A stretch of 64,000 nucleotides of DNA from Calonectria ilicicola (GCA_020809705.1 CP085829.1:5952001-6016000); one strand, 5' to 3'; positions 1 through 12,860 are shown, counted from the first letter of the stretch. Made by a program: numbers and translations. Notes: generated from the sequence alone by a model not told the origin.

Positions 1-563
1 GTTGCTGACTCCAGCCATCCTGACCTCGCCGGCCTTGACTGCATCCTCCAAGGCCTTCCAGCTGGTTAAACGAGACTGAGGACCTCCGTACGGGCTGTGA
101 AGCAAGAACAGGTCAATGTACCCAAGCCCGCAGTCGTCCACAGACTGCCGGATAGAGGCCCGGACAGCGTCATACGATGTCTCATTCGAGGCCAGCTTGG
201 ACGTGTAAAAGATGTCCTCGCGCGTGAGCTCCTGCTTATTCTCACCGCTCTCGAGCCAGTCCAGGATGGCCTTTCCAGCCTCGCGCTCATTGTGGTACAT
301 TTGGGCACAGTCGAAGCCTCGGTACCCAATGTTGAGCCCATCCCTCACAGCCGACTTGGCTTCCTGGCCAGACATCATGTAGAGGCCGAGCTGGATCTGC
401 GGGATGGCCATGCCGTTTGCAAGCTAATTTAATATAGTTAGCACATGTCTTTCATGCGCTTGCTGCCATGCGCGTATCGCCTGCCATGTTACCCGAGACA
501 GGTGGGCGGGACGGGACGTACAGTGAGGCGGGAGGCCAGCAGAGGAGGGACGGCGGAAGCCAT
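1..563 (-). CDS. Aldo/keto reductase, C-terminus cut by window edge
   Basis: NAD(P)H-dependent carbonyl reductase of the AKR superfamily; substrate unknown. Exon 1 runs 563-522, an intron 521-424 (GTACGT..TTAG) follows, and exon 2 runs 423-1 and leaves the window, so about 155 residues are seen. The AKR tetrad is readable in order: D52 and Y57 in GYRGFDCAQMYHNE, K90 in FYTSKLA and H123 in YIDLFLLHSP; the partial end reads AGVSN, the usual next AKR block. The ATG at 563 gives MASAVPPLLASRLTLANG, which joins in frame to the family's first strand. The beta-barrel C-terminus and cofactor loop lie outside the window. Family call is firm, the subfamily is open. Confidence 0.88.
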
Positions 564-981
564 GATGGGCGGCGTTTACGGAGTGAGTGTCTTGTTAATT
601 AGTTAGTAAATGGGAAAAGGCGCTCAAGGTTTAATTTAGAGCAACAAGGCTTAAGAATGCTGGTGAGAGAGAAGTCAAGTCAAAACAGCCTAGCATTTGG
701 CCGTCTTACTGCGTGATCGGAAGCGGGGTGCGGGGCATGCTCCAAACGTGGGCTCATAAACATAAATAGAATTGCCTTGGTCATCGAGTAACTAACTAAT
801 CTCGATCCATGTGTGTGTTATCAAAAGAAGAATTAGACGTGCTGCACAGCGCACGTATACATTAAAATTATTACTGATGGTACAAACAGGCACAGCCTGG
901 TGGGCTTTTTCTCCCTTCTTTTTTTTTTCTTTTCTTATCATCATCCACTTTTTTTTGTTTTGCTTTGCTTCTTCACTCCTG
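564..981. other. Intergenic, no gene seen
   Basis: Between the reductase start and the 3' end of the zinc finger gene, both on the minus strand. It should hold the reductase promoter and the 3' UTR of the next gene. Near 909-960 there is a T/C-rich stretch. I see no coding exon or RNA gene. Confidence 0.5.
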
Positions 982-3205
982 TCATTGCCCGTTGAATCCC
1001 GGAAATCCATTGCCCATCGTGTCGAACCCTGCGGGGTACATCTGAGGTAGCCAGTACTCGCTCTGCGGCGTCAGCCCTCCTGTTTGCAGGAGATGATCAG
1101 GGATGCTCATGGTGCCGTTGTCCATTGGCGGACATATCACACTGTTGTTCCACGCCTGGATCGTATTTGGATCCATCGACCCAGATGTGATTCCGAGCGG
1201 TAGGGATGGCTGCATAAGCGCTTCATCAAAGTGGCTTGGCATGGTTGTTGGCGGCAGAGCCTCTCGGACTGTCTCGGGAACTTGGCTGCTGCTTCGTCGA
1301 GGACCACCCTTGACCGTTTTGACGCTGTCCTTGTGAGCAAGCCCCATCATGATGCTTCCGCTCTCCTCAGAGCCGTCATCCATCACCACACCCGAGTCGG
1401 GGCGGGGGAGGATGTCTCTGCCCTTCCTTTGGACCAGAGTCTGAGGTGGTTGCGATTTCATAATCTCGCCCTTCTTGTTGCTGCGGTTGGTGTATGGCAT
1501 ACTCTGTGCATCAGCGATGCACTTTTCAACAGTTTCCATGAAGCATTGGTGGAATTTTGTTGATAATGTCTCAAGCGTAGCTGGATTGGAAATCTTATCG
1601 CGCAAGGAATCCTGGAGTAGCTGGAAAGAGGCAAAATAGCTAGTAGAGAGCTCAAAATGCTCGATAACGGGAGTGAAATCTGGTCCGATTATTAGCCAAG
1701 CTTCAACATCCCCTTCAATCGCGAGGAAACTCACCATATGATCTGATGGCTCGCTCCTCATCATCAGGGAACAGAATGCTCCAAATCTCTCTCCACTGTA
1801 TTTCCGGCGATGCCCCGCTGGCTCGCTTGCGGCTGAGCAGCTTGGTGGCCGTTGATGAGTCGATGCCACTCTCCACATCGTGGTCGGTAATGTCACACAT
1901 CAACTCTTTTGGTAAGCGTCGGTGGTCCCGGAGCTCCTTTCCTGTCAAAAAGTCTCGGTTGCACCGGTCGCAGACATAGGCCGTCGGGTCATCCCGCTTG
2001 TGCTGCTTCACAATGTGTTGTCTGCGCACACGTCAGTCAGTCACCAATGCACGTCGCCCAAACCGGTTTAAAACCCACCTTAGTTCTGCAAACTTAGGGA
2101 AATAAGTCATGGCGCAGCTGTGGTGATCTCTAACATTGAATCGGTGAGGGTTTCGTTTTCTGAATGGGCAGCTTAACCGTAGATTCTCGTCGTCCCTGGG
2201 ATTTGGCCGTGCTCGTTTTGATGGCATAAAGCCTGACCCTTCTCCGTCGCTGAATTCGTCTCCATCTTCTTCTCGCTTTCCTTGCTTCTTTCTCTTCCCT
2301 CTCTGCCTGTCACCCCCACTACCTTCCTGGGACGGGGACGATGAGGAACTTGAAGTCGACATGGTATGTGAGAGTTGGGTATCTGAGGGGGCTTTCCAAA
2401 TGTGCTTGTCAATGTCCTGGACAAAGTTGGCCACGAGACCTTGGGCGGTGGCGCGGGAGATTGAAGATTCGTTAATGTCAATCCCGTAGACGAGTTGAAG
2501 GGCGTAGCTTAGCAGCCGATCCGCATCGTCACTGGATACATCATCCGACGTCGTTGAGCTTCCTTCCCATCTCTGAGTGTTTGCGTCGCATTCAGCATCG
2601 GCAAGGTCAATAGACTCGTCGTCATCGATTTCGGTACCAGCGTCTTCTTCGTCTTTTACGGGAGACTCGGTGACGATGGGAGTAATAGGTTGCGATTCCT
2701 CGAGATGAATTGCTGTAGGACGTTGCTGCTCCTCGTTTAATTGGCGGATTTTGAGTTCGAAATCCGGATAGCCGGTAATAATGGCGCCGTCGTCTTCGTC
2801 GTTGACAAAGGTGGAGCAAGTCCCGGTTGAGGGCTGGTGGCGGTGGCAGCTGCGGCTTGTTGACTTGGACTCATTCAAGCTGGCGGATGCGAATAGGTTC
2901 TCGACGTCACTGGCGTAACTTGTGCTGATGGGACTGGCCAGAGTGGAGAGTGAGTGGGTTGTCGCAGAGTCTGGGAGATTGGCGGAAGAGATGCTGCTCA
3001 TAGACGACTCAGTGGGTGACCGCAGGCGAAAAGTTCCTGGTGTGAAATGGAGGCTCTCGGGCACTCGCTTGGTGCGCGCATCGGATCTTGGTCCTAGTGT
3101 GGGAAATTTGGATAGTCCGGTGGGATCGCTTTGTCGGACGTCGCGGATGCGGAGGGGCAGGTGGTGAAACCCCGTCTCGCGGGATTGGTTTGTGTGGTCG
3201 GTCAT
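982..3205 (-). CDS. C2H2-type zinc finger protein, three exons
   Basis: Probable nuclear DNA-binding protein of unknown target, 703 aa. Exons are 3205-2079, 2021-1735 and 1679-982; introns of 57 and 55 nt have GTGGGT..GCAG and GTGAGT..CCAG ends. The N-terminal half is Ser/Thr-rich and acidic (disordered). A basic run precedes a zinc-finger region spanning intron 1: CPFRKRNPHRF, then ELRQHIVKQHKRDD, then YVCDRCNRDFLTGKELRDHR. Such a pair of atypical C2H2-like fingers followed by an acidic tail is a recurrent fungal arrangement. The ATG at 3205 (MTDHTNQ) is the first in frame; the frame is open further upstream only through a TTG. The C-terminus is rich in Pro, Gln and Asn. No named orthologue is claimed. 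Confidence 0.8.
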
Positions 3206-4656
3206 TGAGAGAGGCGCGACAATTGTCAAAGAGGATTGCGACGGTAACGGAACAGGTGTTGTCAAGATTAAGCAGAGTCGAGTCGCAGGAAACAAATTTG
3301 GGTTGGGTCTTCAAAGGAGGGACGACAGCTGCCGGGGTGGTGCGAATGAAACAGCTTGGGGGCAATCAATGCAAGCAAGGTTAATAATTTGCCCTGGGAT
3401 GGATGACTCGGACCGCGCAAAGGACTGGGCGCAGTCAATCGGCAATGAGGGGTCAAGGAGCGTATCAAGTAGACGGCGAATATAGGGTTAAAAAAAGAAA
3501 CTGGTGGTGTGAAGGAGCGAAGAGGAAACAAGAGACAAGAGACAGAAGCAAGAGGTGGCTACGCGTGGGATAAAGAACGACGGGGATGGATGCTGCTAAC
3601 TAATGCACCTTTTACCTTCCGAACGCCGATGCACCTGTTGCGTCTTCCGTTCCCTTGCCTTGCTTTCCGTCGTCATTGCCCAGTGCCCAGTCAGTCCCAC
3701 GACCACCTCCTCCTACCTACCTTCATTTTGGCTGCCTCGCCTCATCAGACCTGCATGTCACAGGGGGCGGAGCCGTCCTCTGATCCACGGCTGAGACCTT
3801 ACGTGAGTGGCCTCGAGCAGGATTCGGTCCACACACGGGGTGCTAGTCCCTGGGCCTCGCATCCCTGTCACGCTCTGATTCGCTCGTGGTGGCCGTTGTT
3901 GCACGGACAAAATCACTGCTAGGTGCATGATACGATTGGCCTGGTCAGCCCTACAGTTCGCCCGCTGTGTTTCTGCGGGTGGCTTTGGACCGGACCAGGA
4001 ACAAAACAGATAGACGGGTCGCTGGTCTGGGGACGATGGGGTTGCGTGTCAGGGTCGTCGGGCGTGCTGTTGTGTTTCAGACTCTGCGAGTTTCATTCCT
4101 AACCGCCGAGCTGCTGTGTTGTGCTGTGTGTGCTGTGCTGTGTGTGGTTGACGTGCTGATGGCTGACACGCCGCCGCATCTTGTGCGCCATAGCGAGTGC
4201 CGGTTGGAGATGCTGCGCAAAAGATGAAGAAGAACGCCTGCAGCCACACAGTTGGTCAGAGAGATCTCGACTGTAGGCTGAGCCGGGTCTGCACTTGGCT
4301 GTTCGTCCTGAATTGGAGTGCGTGCTGGGACGGAGGTCTGTACAGTGGTGGTAGTAGTGGTAGTGTGTAGGTTTAATTCAAGGGAGGGCGGGCTAATTAG
4401 CCTGCCTGGTCAGCAACAGGCATCCTTCGGCCCCCGAAATCAGGCAGACGCAGCTCAATTGAGGCAGCCGTCACTAAAAAAGACTGCACAGTGGCAATCC
4501 CTGACACTTTAGACGCTTGAGGGCTTTCTTTTTCTAGTTCCATGTTGCTAATTTACAGTCTTGTCTATATACAGTATACAGCCCAAAAGCACCTGCATGC
4601 TGCAATCCAAACCTAGTCATCCGTGCATCTGCTAGTCGGTTATTTCTGCAACCATT
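3206..4656. other. Intergenic, no gene seen
   Basis: About 1.45 kb holding the 5' flank of the zinc finger gene (minus strand) and the 3' flank of the beta-lactamase-like gene. Short open frames here have no recognisable domain and overlap on both strands. Nothing supported. Confidence 0.5.
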
Positions 4657-6583
4657 TTAGAACACGCTCACTGCGGCCATTACCAGCGCTGCCCACAGGA
4701 CGATGCTGGGTGTCTCAAAGACGCCCGTCATCCTGCTTGCTGCGCTAGTTGACTTTTTAGAAGGGGTCGCGCCTACCTTGGTCAGGGTGATGTTGAACGC
4801 TGGGTTCTCAATCGTCTTTGCCTCGCTGTCAAAGATAAACTCGTCTAGGCTCAGGAAGTCGTATGTTTGTCGGTCCTGCGAGGCCCATGTCTGGCAGGCC
4901 CCGTCCTTGAAGAACAGCTCATTGTCCAGTTCCGCCTTCTCCGTTGAGTTGGTGTAGTCAAAAACAGCGCGCCAGGCGACTTGGCTGCCTTGCTTCAGGT
5001 TGGTGGGATAAACACGCGCATCAGTGGGGGGACTGCTGGTGACCTCGCCGGCCAGGAGAGTGGACAAGGAGTAGCCCCCAAAATTCTTCAGCACATTGTA
5101 CCCTCGGACCTTCCACTCCGAGATGACGAGGCCGGGTCCGTTGTCCATCTTGAGAGTGAGGCTTGAGTTGGTTGAGTCGTCCGAGTACTGGCCCACGTAG
5201 GCGCTCTTTGCATCCGCGCGACCCGCAGCCTCAACAGCAGGCACGAGGGCTTCGATCACAGCACTCAAGGTAATAGCCGCAGTCGAGCCAGAGGCGACCG
5301 CTTCGCTTCCTCCCATCAATAGGGTTATACCTAGGTCATAGTCGGGGATAAGTGCAAACAGAGCAGTGTAAAGACCAAGGTCGCCACTCTTGATGTACAC
5401 ATCGACGACTCTGCCGTCGGAGGTGATGTTGTTGCTGCGAGAAATCTCCCAAGGGTTTCCAACTAGGAAGCTTAATGAAGAAATGGAGGTAACTGGCTTC
5501 AACCACCGACGAGTCTCTGCAGCTGATAGAAGCTTGTTGCTCAAGATGGCATCTCCGAAAGAAAGCAGGTCACTCAGAGACGAAAACATGCCACCGGCCC
5601 TAACGGAACACAGGTTAGTAACGAACAGGGTTGGTTGAACCAGCCAACTTACGAGCTAAAAACACCAGTAGAGATGTTCCAAGTTGATTCGCCCTCGGGG
5701 ATAAACATTTTACTAGCCGAAGGCGTCTTGCCTGTAGATGTGTGCTTCATGCCCGCGACATCCAAAATGTCGTCAGTGATAATTTCGTCAATCGTCTTGT
5801 TAGTAGCAGCCTCGACCACAAGACCCAAGAGTGAAATTCCAATGTTGGAGTAAACGGGTGTGGTATCCGGTGCGTAAACAGGAGGGCGTCGATTGACCTG
5901 GGTCAACAAGTCTTCCTTAGTACAAGCGGGTGTACCGTCAAGACCAGAGCATGATGGGCCAGTCTTGCTGGAGAATTTGGGAAGCCCCATTTCTGCCCAG
6001 ATATCGGTCTGAACAAGACCGAGGTCATATGCCACTATTGCCAGTCAGAATGTGAGAATAAAATTTAGAGTTGAAGCTTACAGTCTGCGGCAACGCCAGA
6101 TAGGTGACCAGCCAGCGAACCAACAGTGACGCTCTCCCAGTCCATAGACAAGATTGAACCACTGTTTGACGTCTTGTTGAGTTCAGGAAGATACTTAAGC
6201 ACTGAAGCACTCATATCAACCTCGCTCTTTTGGAGCGCAGCAAGAACCGGAAACACCTTTGAGATACTTCCGATTCGGTATATGGTATCGTCGCCAATCT
6301 TCTTCACACCAGATCCAGGGTTGGGTGGCGTGTAGTGGTAGGTGAAGAATGCATCATCCTCATGGATAGACTTGGCACCAATCGAAACTCCGGAAGTATT
6401 GAAAAGCGAAGAGAACTGCTCTTGGAGCGCGCTCTGAAGCGCGGCGCCTGCGCTCTTGACCACGGTGCTTTGGCCTGGGGTTGTAGGAGCTGGGAGGACA
6501 GCACCCATAGGAGGGCAAGCCTTTGCGTCGGCCAAAGTCAAGGCGCCGACGGCAATTGCCGTGGCCAACTTGTAAATATACAT
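4657..6583 (-). CDS. Secreted beta-lactamase-like serine hydrolase, GPI-like tail
   Basis: Class C beta-lactamase/penicillin-binding-protein fold (the large fungal LACTB-like family), 608 aa. Exons 6583-6082, 6034-5653 and 5599-4657; introns of 47 and 53 nt. The N-terminus MYIYKLATAIAVGALTLADA is a good signal peptide. The active-site SxxK is S106-I-S-K109, YxN is Y229-S-N231, and a KSG triad (the KTG box) lies in exon 3 in VYIKSGDLGLY. The last about 20 residues are hydrophobic after a small-residue stretch (KKSTSAASR), as in GPI-anchored wall or membrane proteins. Fungal members include hydrolases and esterases in secondary metabolism as well as orphans; no biosynthetic cluster is visible beside it. 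The true substrate cannot be told from sequence. Confidence 0.88.
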
Positions 6584-6714
6584 GATTAGAATAAAAAATT
6601 ATAGGAAATAGGCAAGAGCCTCAGTATTGTGTGCGGTTGGCGTGGATGGAGTGGAAGTATGAAGACTGAGTAGACTGGGTGAAGATATGTTGATTCGGGG
6701 CGAACTTTTAATAA

Positions 6715-6722
6715 TATATATA
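6715..6722 (-). promoter_or_regulatory. Candidate TATA box of the beta-lactamase-like gene
   Basis: TATATATA about 130 nt upstream of the ATG at 6583, in an otherwise less AT-rich flank. Position fits a fungal TATA element; no other proof. Confidence 0.4.
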
Positions 6723-9703
6723 CAAGACATGTCTAAGCCAAGAGCTCGCAAACCAAGGATGCGAAAAACGTTGACGTCTCCAATCCGACAGGCTGAGCAG
6801 TAAGCAAGATCGGAGCTGTCCATCGCGACCCAAGTCCGAGGTCCAGCCTCCTCCACAATTCTAAATGCCCTGTCCAAACATACCCTTTGCCGTCTAGTCC
6901 CGCCGCTAATTTCTCATCTCGCAGTCGTGCATCGGCAGATCGTAATCAATTTCGCTCGGAACGTGAATGCGAGGCCATGAGCCTCTTGTGCCTGGCTAGA
7001 AAACGGGCACTGCCGTCGTCGAGTCCGAGGTCGAGTCCAGGATGGAGTCCGAGCTGGCCAATCGCCAACGGCCCCATGTGGCGCAGTGGACCAGGAGCTT
7101 GGTTAGGGCTGAGCAGTGACAGCAATGAAACCGCTTCTTCATTAACTTAGCCATCAACTAACTTGATGATCATGGGCTAATACTAATTTGTCCAAATACT
7201 TGTTTGTCCCACTGACGGGGCGACATGCAATCCCAGCGCTGTCCAAGATCGCCATGTTCAAGGGTGACCTTGGTGCTCTTTAAACACGTCAAGCTCAATC
7301 CCTAGCTGCTTAATTGATCGCTCTGTTACCAGCCTTCTTATCAATCAAACGATCATTTTAATCATAGACCGACAGGTGTATCTTTTCTTTCTCCTCTTTA
7401 CAAGAATCGCCTCATCGTTGTTATTATAAACCTCTTACGCTGTCTAACCAGAAAAAGCCGGCTTTAGGTCTGGCGGTCCCCATGCCATCACATAAATTGA
7501 TGGACTGTCCCAACGGGTTGGATGCAGATGAGTGCGGAAAATTGTCGATAATTTCCTAGAAGTGCCTTCGATATATATCATTACGTGTCCCTGACATGCT
7601 CAGGCGTGATTCCATTTATTGTCTGATCTTTTATTTCGACAGCAACTCGCCTTGCTCCTCAAAGACAATGGTTTCTTGTGTTGCAATCAATACATCTTTG
7701 CGAAATTCTCGGGTTCAATGTACTTAGACTACCTCTAGCACTAGCAATACGTTCCCAGACCCAAAAAAGCAGGTTGCATCAATGCAGGGAAGTGGGCTCA
7801 GCCCACCCACAGATCAAATGTGCCGTCTCTTGTCTTGGCAGAGGAGGGGAAATCGTCTTATACATCTGATAAAAGAATGACGATCGCCCCTTCCAGCACT
7901 GGCTTGAGCTGGATCATTCAATTATTAGAACTTGTTATCCACTGGATTTCACAAGACCACCCTCCTTGTTCTCTAGTTCTCGTCACGGGATGGACACGGC
8001 TCCATAAATAACCCCCCCGCTGTCGCTCTCGCCCTTTGCAGTAGGGAAATTCTCGTTCTGAAACATATTTCTTCCTTGGTTACCTTAGGCAAAAGAACTT
8101 GCATAAAAGTGTTGCTATCATTGCCGGGTGAAGCCAGAACAGTCTATCTTTGCGACCTCAATGCTGACGATACCGCATGCCGCAGAGAGGGTGTACGATA
8201 CACTTGCTTCGACAACAGACCATGCCAGAGCTCGGACGGGTATCTAAACATGGTTAACAGATAATAACCTGAGTCTGTCAGCGTGCAGACCAGGTTCATC
8301 TCGATTGCACGCACGCATTCACTCACTCATACGCACACTCGTACGCACACTCGGGTGCATGTTTATTTATTCCCCCCATCGCACAAGCTCGCTCTACCTC
8401 TTTGGATATCTATAATGTTCTCTCTCTAATTTAAGTGTATTTCATTTAATTTACACTTATCCCTGATCCAGCTCTAGCCTGGGACATTTTCAAGGCGCCG
8501 CCACACAAGGAAACGACTTAATATCTTGCCCCAACGTTACCAACGACGATATATCTTATTTTATCACCCTACAGCCAAATTTTAAATACTCGCACCGATT
8601 GATTCCAGGTTCCATCTTCGCATACCTGGGGCCCGATGAGGCACCAAATCTGTTCAACGCGTTGTTGTCTACAAACCAGCCAAAGTGAATATAGTGTGGC
8701 GACCACTATAAAAGATTCATAATATACATATCTGAAAAAAGAAGAATAAAAAAAAGTTTCCGGAAAAGCTGATGTTGGAGTGGCGTTAGACTCGGTACAA
8801 TTCCGACTACAGTTGCAGTGGATAATATGCGACTCCAAAAAGTCACGATGGGGCGGTTAGCTTGGATATCGATGCCGGCAACTCAGCCAAGTCAACCAAA
8901 TTCTTTGGATTTTTTCTAACAGGCTATTAAGGAACTGCGCGCACGACCAGACACAGGTGCACATGAATACCAATTCAACTGACATGCAGCCGAGTCCCCT
9001 AGAGAGTACACTCCCTGATTTGCATTTGTTATCAAATTTTGTCTTCTGATGAGATTATATCCAGGGATTCCAATTAGGTATGTCTTTTATATCATTCCCT
9101 TCATCTACGACACTTACACTGCCTATCAAAAACGAACTGGGTGGCTTCTCTTACGTACTTGGCAACCCACCGACATCAGGATAGAGTTGGTCAACTGTCT
9201 ATACCCAATTCAAACGTTGCCCGACGGGAATGGAACAGGAAACTGGAAATTAAAATCCCAAGCAATGTCTCTGGAGGGAATAGTGGACTTTTTATGTCAG
9301 CATACACTGTTGGCATTCACATTAGCCGGCCTCACTTGAATCCTTCTGTAACCCTCCAGCCAATCCAGGCAATGCGCTATACCCACCAACAAGGAAGCGC
9401 CACAGTGGCATTAACCGAAACGTCGATAAACTAGCGGGACTGCACAAGCCAAGCCTCAGTACAGCCCAGGCAGCCTTACTGGCCCCTGCAGCTCTGCGTG
9501 TGCGGAGTGGCAGTGCTGGTACCTGTATATAGCGCCGTCATATGGTGGACCACGTCGCGGAACTATAGCGGAAGGATTCAAATACGCAACGCGGTTCCTG
9601 CCGCCAAGATTCTCGTTGACTATTTTCTCATTTCATCACCTTGATCGGACTTTGTTGGGATTCTTACCTCGGACTCTTTACCGGTCTTTCCCTCACACAC
9701 GAA
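6723..9703. other. Long intergenic region, no gene seen
   Basis: About 3 kb between the divergently transcribed hydrolase and Zn2Cys6 regulator genes. I looked for exons with intron borders and found none that build a domain. Around 8300-8350 there is a short CACGCA/CGCACACTC-type repeat. It probably holds both promoters. Confidence 0.5.
9526..9532 (+). promoter_or_regulatory. Candidate TATA box of the Zn2Cys6 gene
   Basis: TATATAG about 175 nt upstream of the ATG at 9704. Weak evidence by position only. Confidence 0.3.
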
Positions 9704-11571
9704 ATGCTGCCCGTCATGCTGCCGCTGGCGTCACAGAGCCCCACGTCATCGCTGGTGCCATCCAAGCCCTCTGGTCGCAAGGGCAACAAAAAGGTGCGGA
9801 CTGGGTGCATTACTTGCAAGTTCGTTCTTCCGGGTCGATGAAGCCTTCACTGCGCAGGCAGCTGACTGTTCCCCGCAGAATTCGCAAGGTCAAGTGCGAC
9901 GAGGCCAAGCCCTTTTGCCAACGCTGCGTCAAGACTGGGCGGAAATGTGACGGCTACAAGGAGATTCCGCGCCGGTCCAGTCCAGAGTCTTCTTTAAGCC
10001 CCGTGCCAGGTTTAGGATCTGACCGGGAGTCGCGTGCATATGATTACTTTCGCATGCGGTCAGCAAAGGCACTGTCGGGCACAATCGATGCGAGCTTTTG
10101 GGGCGACCTCGTCCTCAAGCTGAGTGCCACAGAGCCTGGTGTGCGTCATGCTGTCTTGGCCGTGAGCAGCTTGCATGAATATGTCGAGGTCAAGTCCAGA
10201 TCTGGCCGAGAGTTAGACCGCCGCTTTGCCTTTCAAGAATATGGAAATGCCATCCGGTCGCTTCGTAACTGGGCTGAGCGGGATGGGCCCTCTGCAGTGC
10301 CGCTACTTGTGTGCATCCTCTTCATCTGCATCGAGTTCCTGGCCAACCGCACTACTGCATCACAGATGCACATTCTTCAGGGAAGAAAGATTCTCTCCGG
10401 GCTAGCTGATGGCCATTCACCATCCATGGATATTATCAAGCGCTACCTTGTCCCAGTATACACCCGCCTAAGCCTATCGAGTGTACTATTTGGCAATAAA
10501 CCAGCAGTCATCCCAGCACACTTAAAATCTTGGACTGAAGTCCCAGCAATATACACATCCATAGAAGAGGCGAGAAGAGGCCTCTACCAAATACTTGATG
10601 AAGGACTAGATTTCAGCAGCAGGGCCACCACTGCTGTCTTTGATCCATCCGCCGAAATTGAGAGACAGCATCTCCGCCGAGAAAGACAAGAACTATTATC
10701 CAAACTCGCTCGCTGGAATTCCGCTTTCACGGTTCTCATGACCATGTCTCCCCATAACACTGCCTCCAGCAATGACCAAAGCCTCATCCGCATATACTAT
10801 CACGCCAGCTTAATATGGATCTCCACGGCTTTAGAGGCAAACGAACTTGCCTATGACGCGCATTTGTCCGACTTCTCTACCATCATCTCTCTCGCCTCCA
10901 CAATTATCAACAATATACCAGGTGGCTCAAAGATGGGCGCATTCGCTTTTGAAACTGAAATAATTGCTCCAGTATACTGGGTGGGTATCAAATGCCGCCA
11001 TCCCCTGCTGCGGCGAGCCGCTGTCAAACTTTTGGCACGCGACCAGATGCAGGATAGACGGGAGAATTTGTGGTCCACCAAAGATGCAGTAACCGTTGCC
11101 GTTCGCGTCATTGAATTGGAGGAAGCCGGGTTGTCCTATTCGGACTTTGGCGGCAGCCCTGGAGATTCACCTCTTTCTGACGGAGACAACTATAGTACAG
11201 CGTCCGGATCAATTTCCTCGGAGTACAGAGTACAGGTTACAGAGCCCCCAACCCTTCCCACACCGAAGCCTTGTTTTACAGACCCCATGGAAGAAATAGG
11301 CGACGATGACAACACTCCAGCGTCTTCTCCAGAGTCAGCAGGTTCAACCCCCTCGTCAATTGCCACGGCTATAGACGCCATGCAGCAATTGAATCTGAAC
11401 TCTGTGAAAGCAAGAGGCCTGGAACCACCATTCGGTGTTCCAAAATCTCAAAGAATTCTAAACACTGTCATTAGTTGCCCAGAAGCTGGCGGGGTGTCGG
11501 CTACTCATTTCCGACTACCTGAACCAGGCCAGACAGAGTGGAACATTGTCAAGGAGTTTTTGCGGTATTGA
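9704..11571 (+). CDS. Zn2Cys6 binuclear cluster transcription factor
   Basis: Fungal-specific regulator, 602 aa, nuclear. Exon 1 9704-9819, intron 9820-9878 (59 nt, GTTCGT..GCAG), exon 2 9879-11571. The intron splits the zinc cluster; joined, the six cysteines are C35, C38, C45, C52, C55 and C62, the exact CX2CX6CX6CX2CX6C spacing, followed by the Gly-Tyr linker. The middle carries hydrophobic helices (GTIDASFWGDLVLKL, EPGVRHAVLAVSSLHE) typical of the fungal transcription factor regulatory domain of the DUF3468 type. The tail is Ser/Pro-rich. The ATG at 9704 is the first in frame; the next, at 9716, would shorten it by four residues. Neighbours do not form an obvious pathway, so its targets are unknown. 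Confidence 0.9.
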
Positions 11572-12065
11572 TGGAGGTATGGGTTAAAAATATAATTTTA
11601 GTTATGAAGTGATGAAAAAAAAATAGGTAATGTAAATATTATTGGAAACTGCAAGGATGGGCTTTTTGTTTCGTTGGGATAGATGATGTGCTAACTGTAT
11701 GGTTTTGTTGTGGTTTGGTGTCACATCGAATACCTACTTTTGCAAAATGCGTTCTAAATCAAACCACATTTTCCCTCAAGTAAAAACCCGCGGACTTTCA
11801 TGATCTACTATCGAAAATTTAAAAGAAAACCATATCCTATAATATACTTATTATGATCTTCATGCATATGTTCGCTGTCTTTATTTATTGTGGGTGAGCT
11901 ACCCTACATGACTTGACGGCGATCTGAGCAGGCGATACCCGAAGCCCATTGAACAGACGAACTAAATTTCAACAAAATAAATCGACATGGACTTGAACAT
12001 ATTTAAGCGAGCTGAACATTAGCATCGTGGGGTATCAATTCATTGTACAAGTTACATTTATATAT
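11572..12065. other. Convergent intergenic spacer, no gene seen
   Basis: Holds the 3' ends of the Zn2Cys6 gene (plus strand) and rtf2 (minus strand). AT-rich with runs of A; nothing else supported. Confidence 0.5.
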
Positions 12066-12860
12066 CTAGCCTCTTGCGATCTCGGCCGCAATCTTTCTTC
12101 GCTTATTCATTTCATCCTGCTCTGCCAAGACCTTGGCGGTCAAAGACGCAGCCAGTGAATTGTTGATGCCACTAATCCGCGAGTCTTGGGCCTTTTTATT
12201 TGACTTCTTCTCGCCATTAGCAGCATCCTTTTTGGCGCTGTTCTCTTCCTCCCTGAGATCGTCGCCTTTGCGCTTCTTCTTCTTTTCTGACTTGTCCTTC
12301 TTGAGTGTATGTGTGAGGCCTTGACTTCTTAGGTTTTCGATGCGGGTTTCTAATCTGCTGACGTCGGCCTCGGTCGCGGCAAGAAGAGTGATGACATTAT
12401 CCTCCTTGTACTCCTCGGCGCATTCTGGACATGTCTTTTCTTGAATCTCCTTCAGAGCCACTTCGGCAAAGACATGTCCACAGGGAACCAAGTACACGGA
12501 CTTGACAGAGGGACCCAGCTCCTTCATGGAGATGGGGCATACCCATTTCTTGCCATTCTTGGAGATTTTGAGTTTTGCGACATCGCGCAGAGACTTGATT
12601 CCGAGACTAGCCGGTGTGACTTCGGCTGGCTCGTCCGAGGGCATCAAGCCTTTTAGGATAGCTTCGTAGTTGTATAGGCGCCCGCGCCAGTCGGACACAA
12701 GCGTATCGATATCGAGGGGCTCGCCGCTGAGGGCGCAGTGTGCCCAGGCATGGCCCAGGGACTCGAGGGCGGTCGCTTTCAGTTCGGAGACGGTGGGAGC
12801 GCGGGCGGCATTCTTGACGAGTTCGCGACGCTTGGGGATTGATCCTCCGTCATTACCCAT
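12066..12860 (-). CDS. rtf2: Rtf2-domain replication termination factor
   Basis: Single-exon, 264 aa, nuclear. The N-terminus MGNDGGSIPKRRELVK is the hallmark start of Rtf2 proteins. The central part is the C2HC2 RING-like domain: WVCPISMKEL, then the loop VYLVPCGHVFAEVALKEI and CPECAEEY. Rtf2 acts at site-specific replication fork barriers in fission yeast and in replisome turnover and splicing in other eukaryotes. The C-terminus is a Lys-rich tail (KKDKSEKKKKRK) suited to nuclear localisation. The reading frame is open upstream, but the ATG at 12860 gives the conserved start. It is divergent from the TOR gene, with about 740 bp between start codons. Confidence 0.93.
   Translation of the reverse strand: MGNDGGSIPKRRELVKNAARAPTVSELKATALESLGHAWAHCALSGEPLDIDTLVSDWRGRLYNYEAILKGLMPSDEPAEVTPASLGIKSLRDVAKLKISKNGKKWVCPISMKELGPSVKSVYLVPCGHVFAEVALKEIQEKTCPECAEEYKEDNVITLLAATEADVSRLETRIENLRSQGLTHTLKKDKSEKKKKRKGDDLREEENSAKKDAANGEKKSNKKAQDSRISGINNSLAASLTAKVLAEQDEMNKRRKIAAEIARG

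Noticed and set aside
3203..3295. Zinc finger protein start at 3295
   Set aside because: The codon there is TTG; the first ATG in frame is at 3205.
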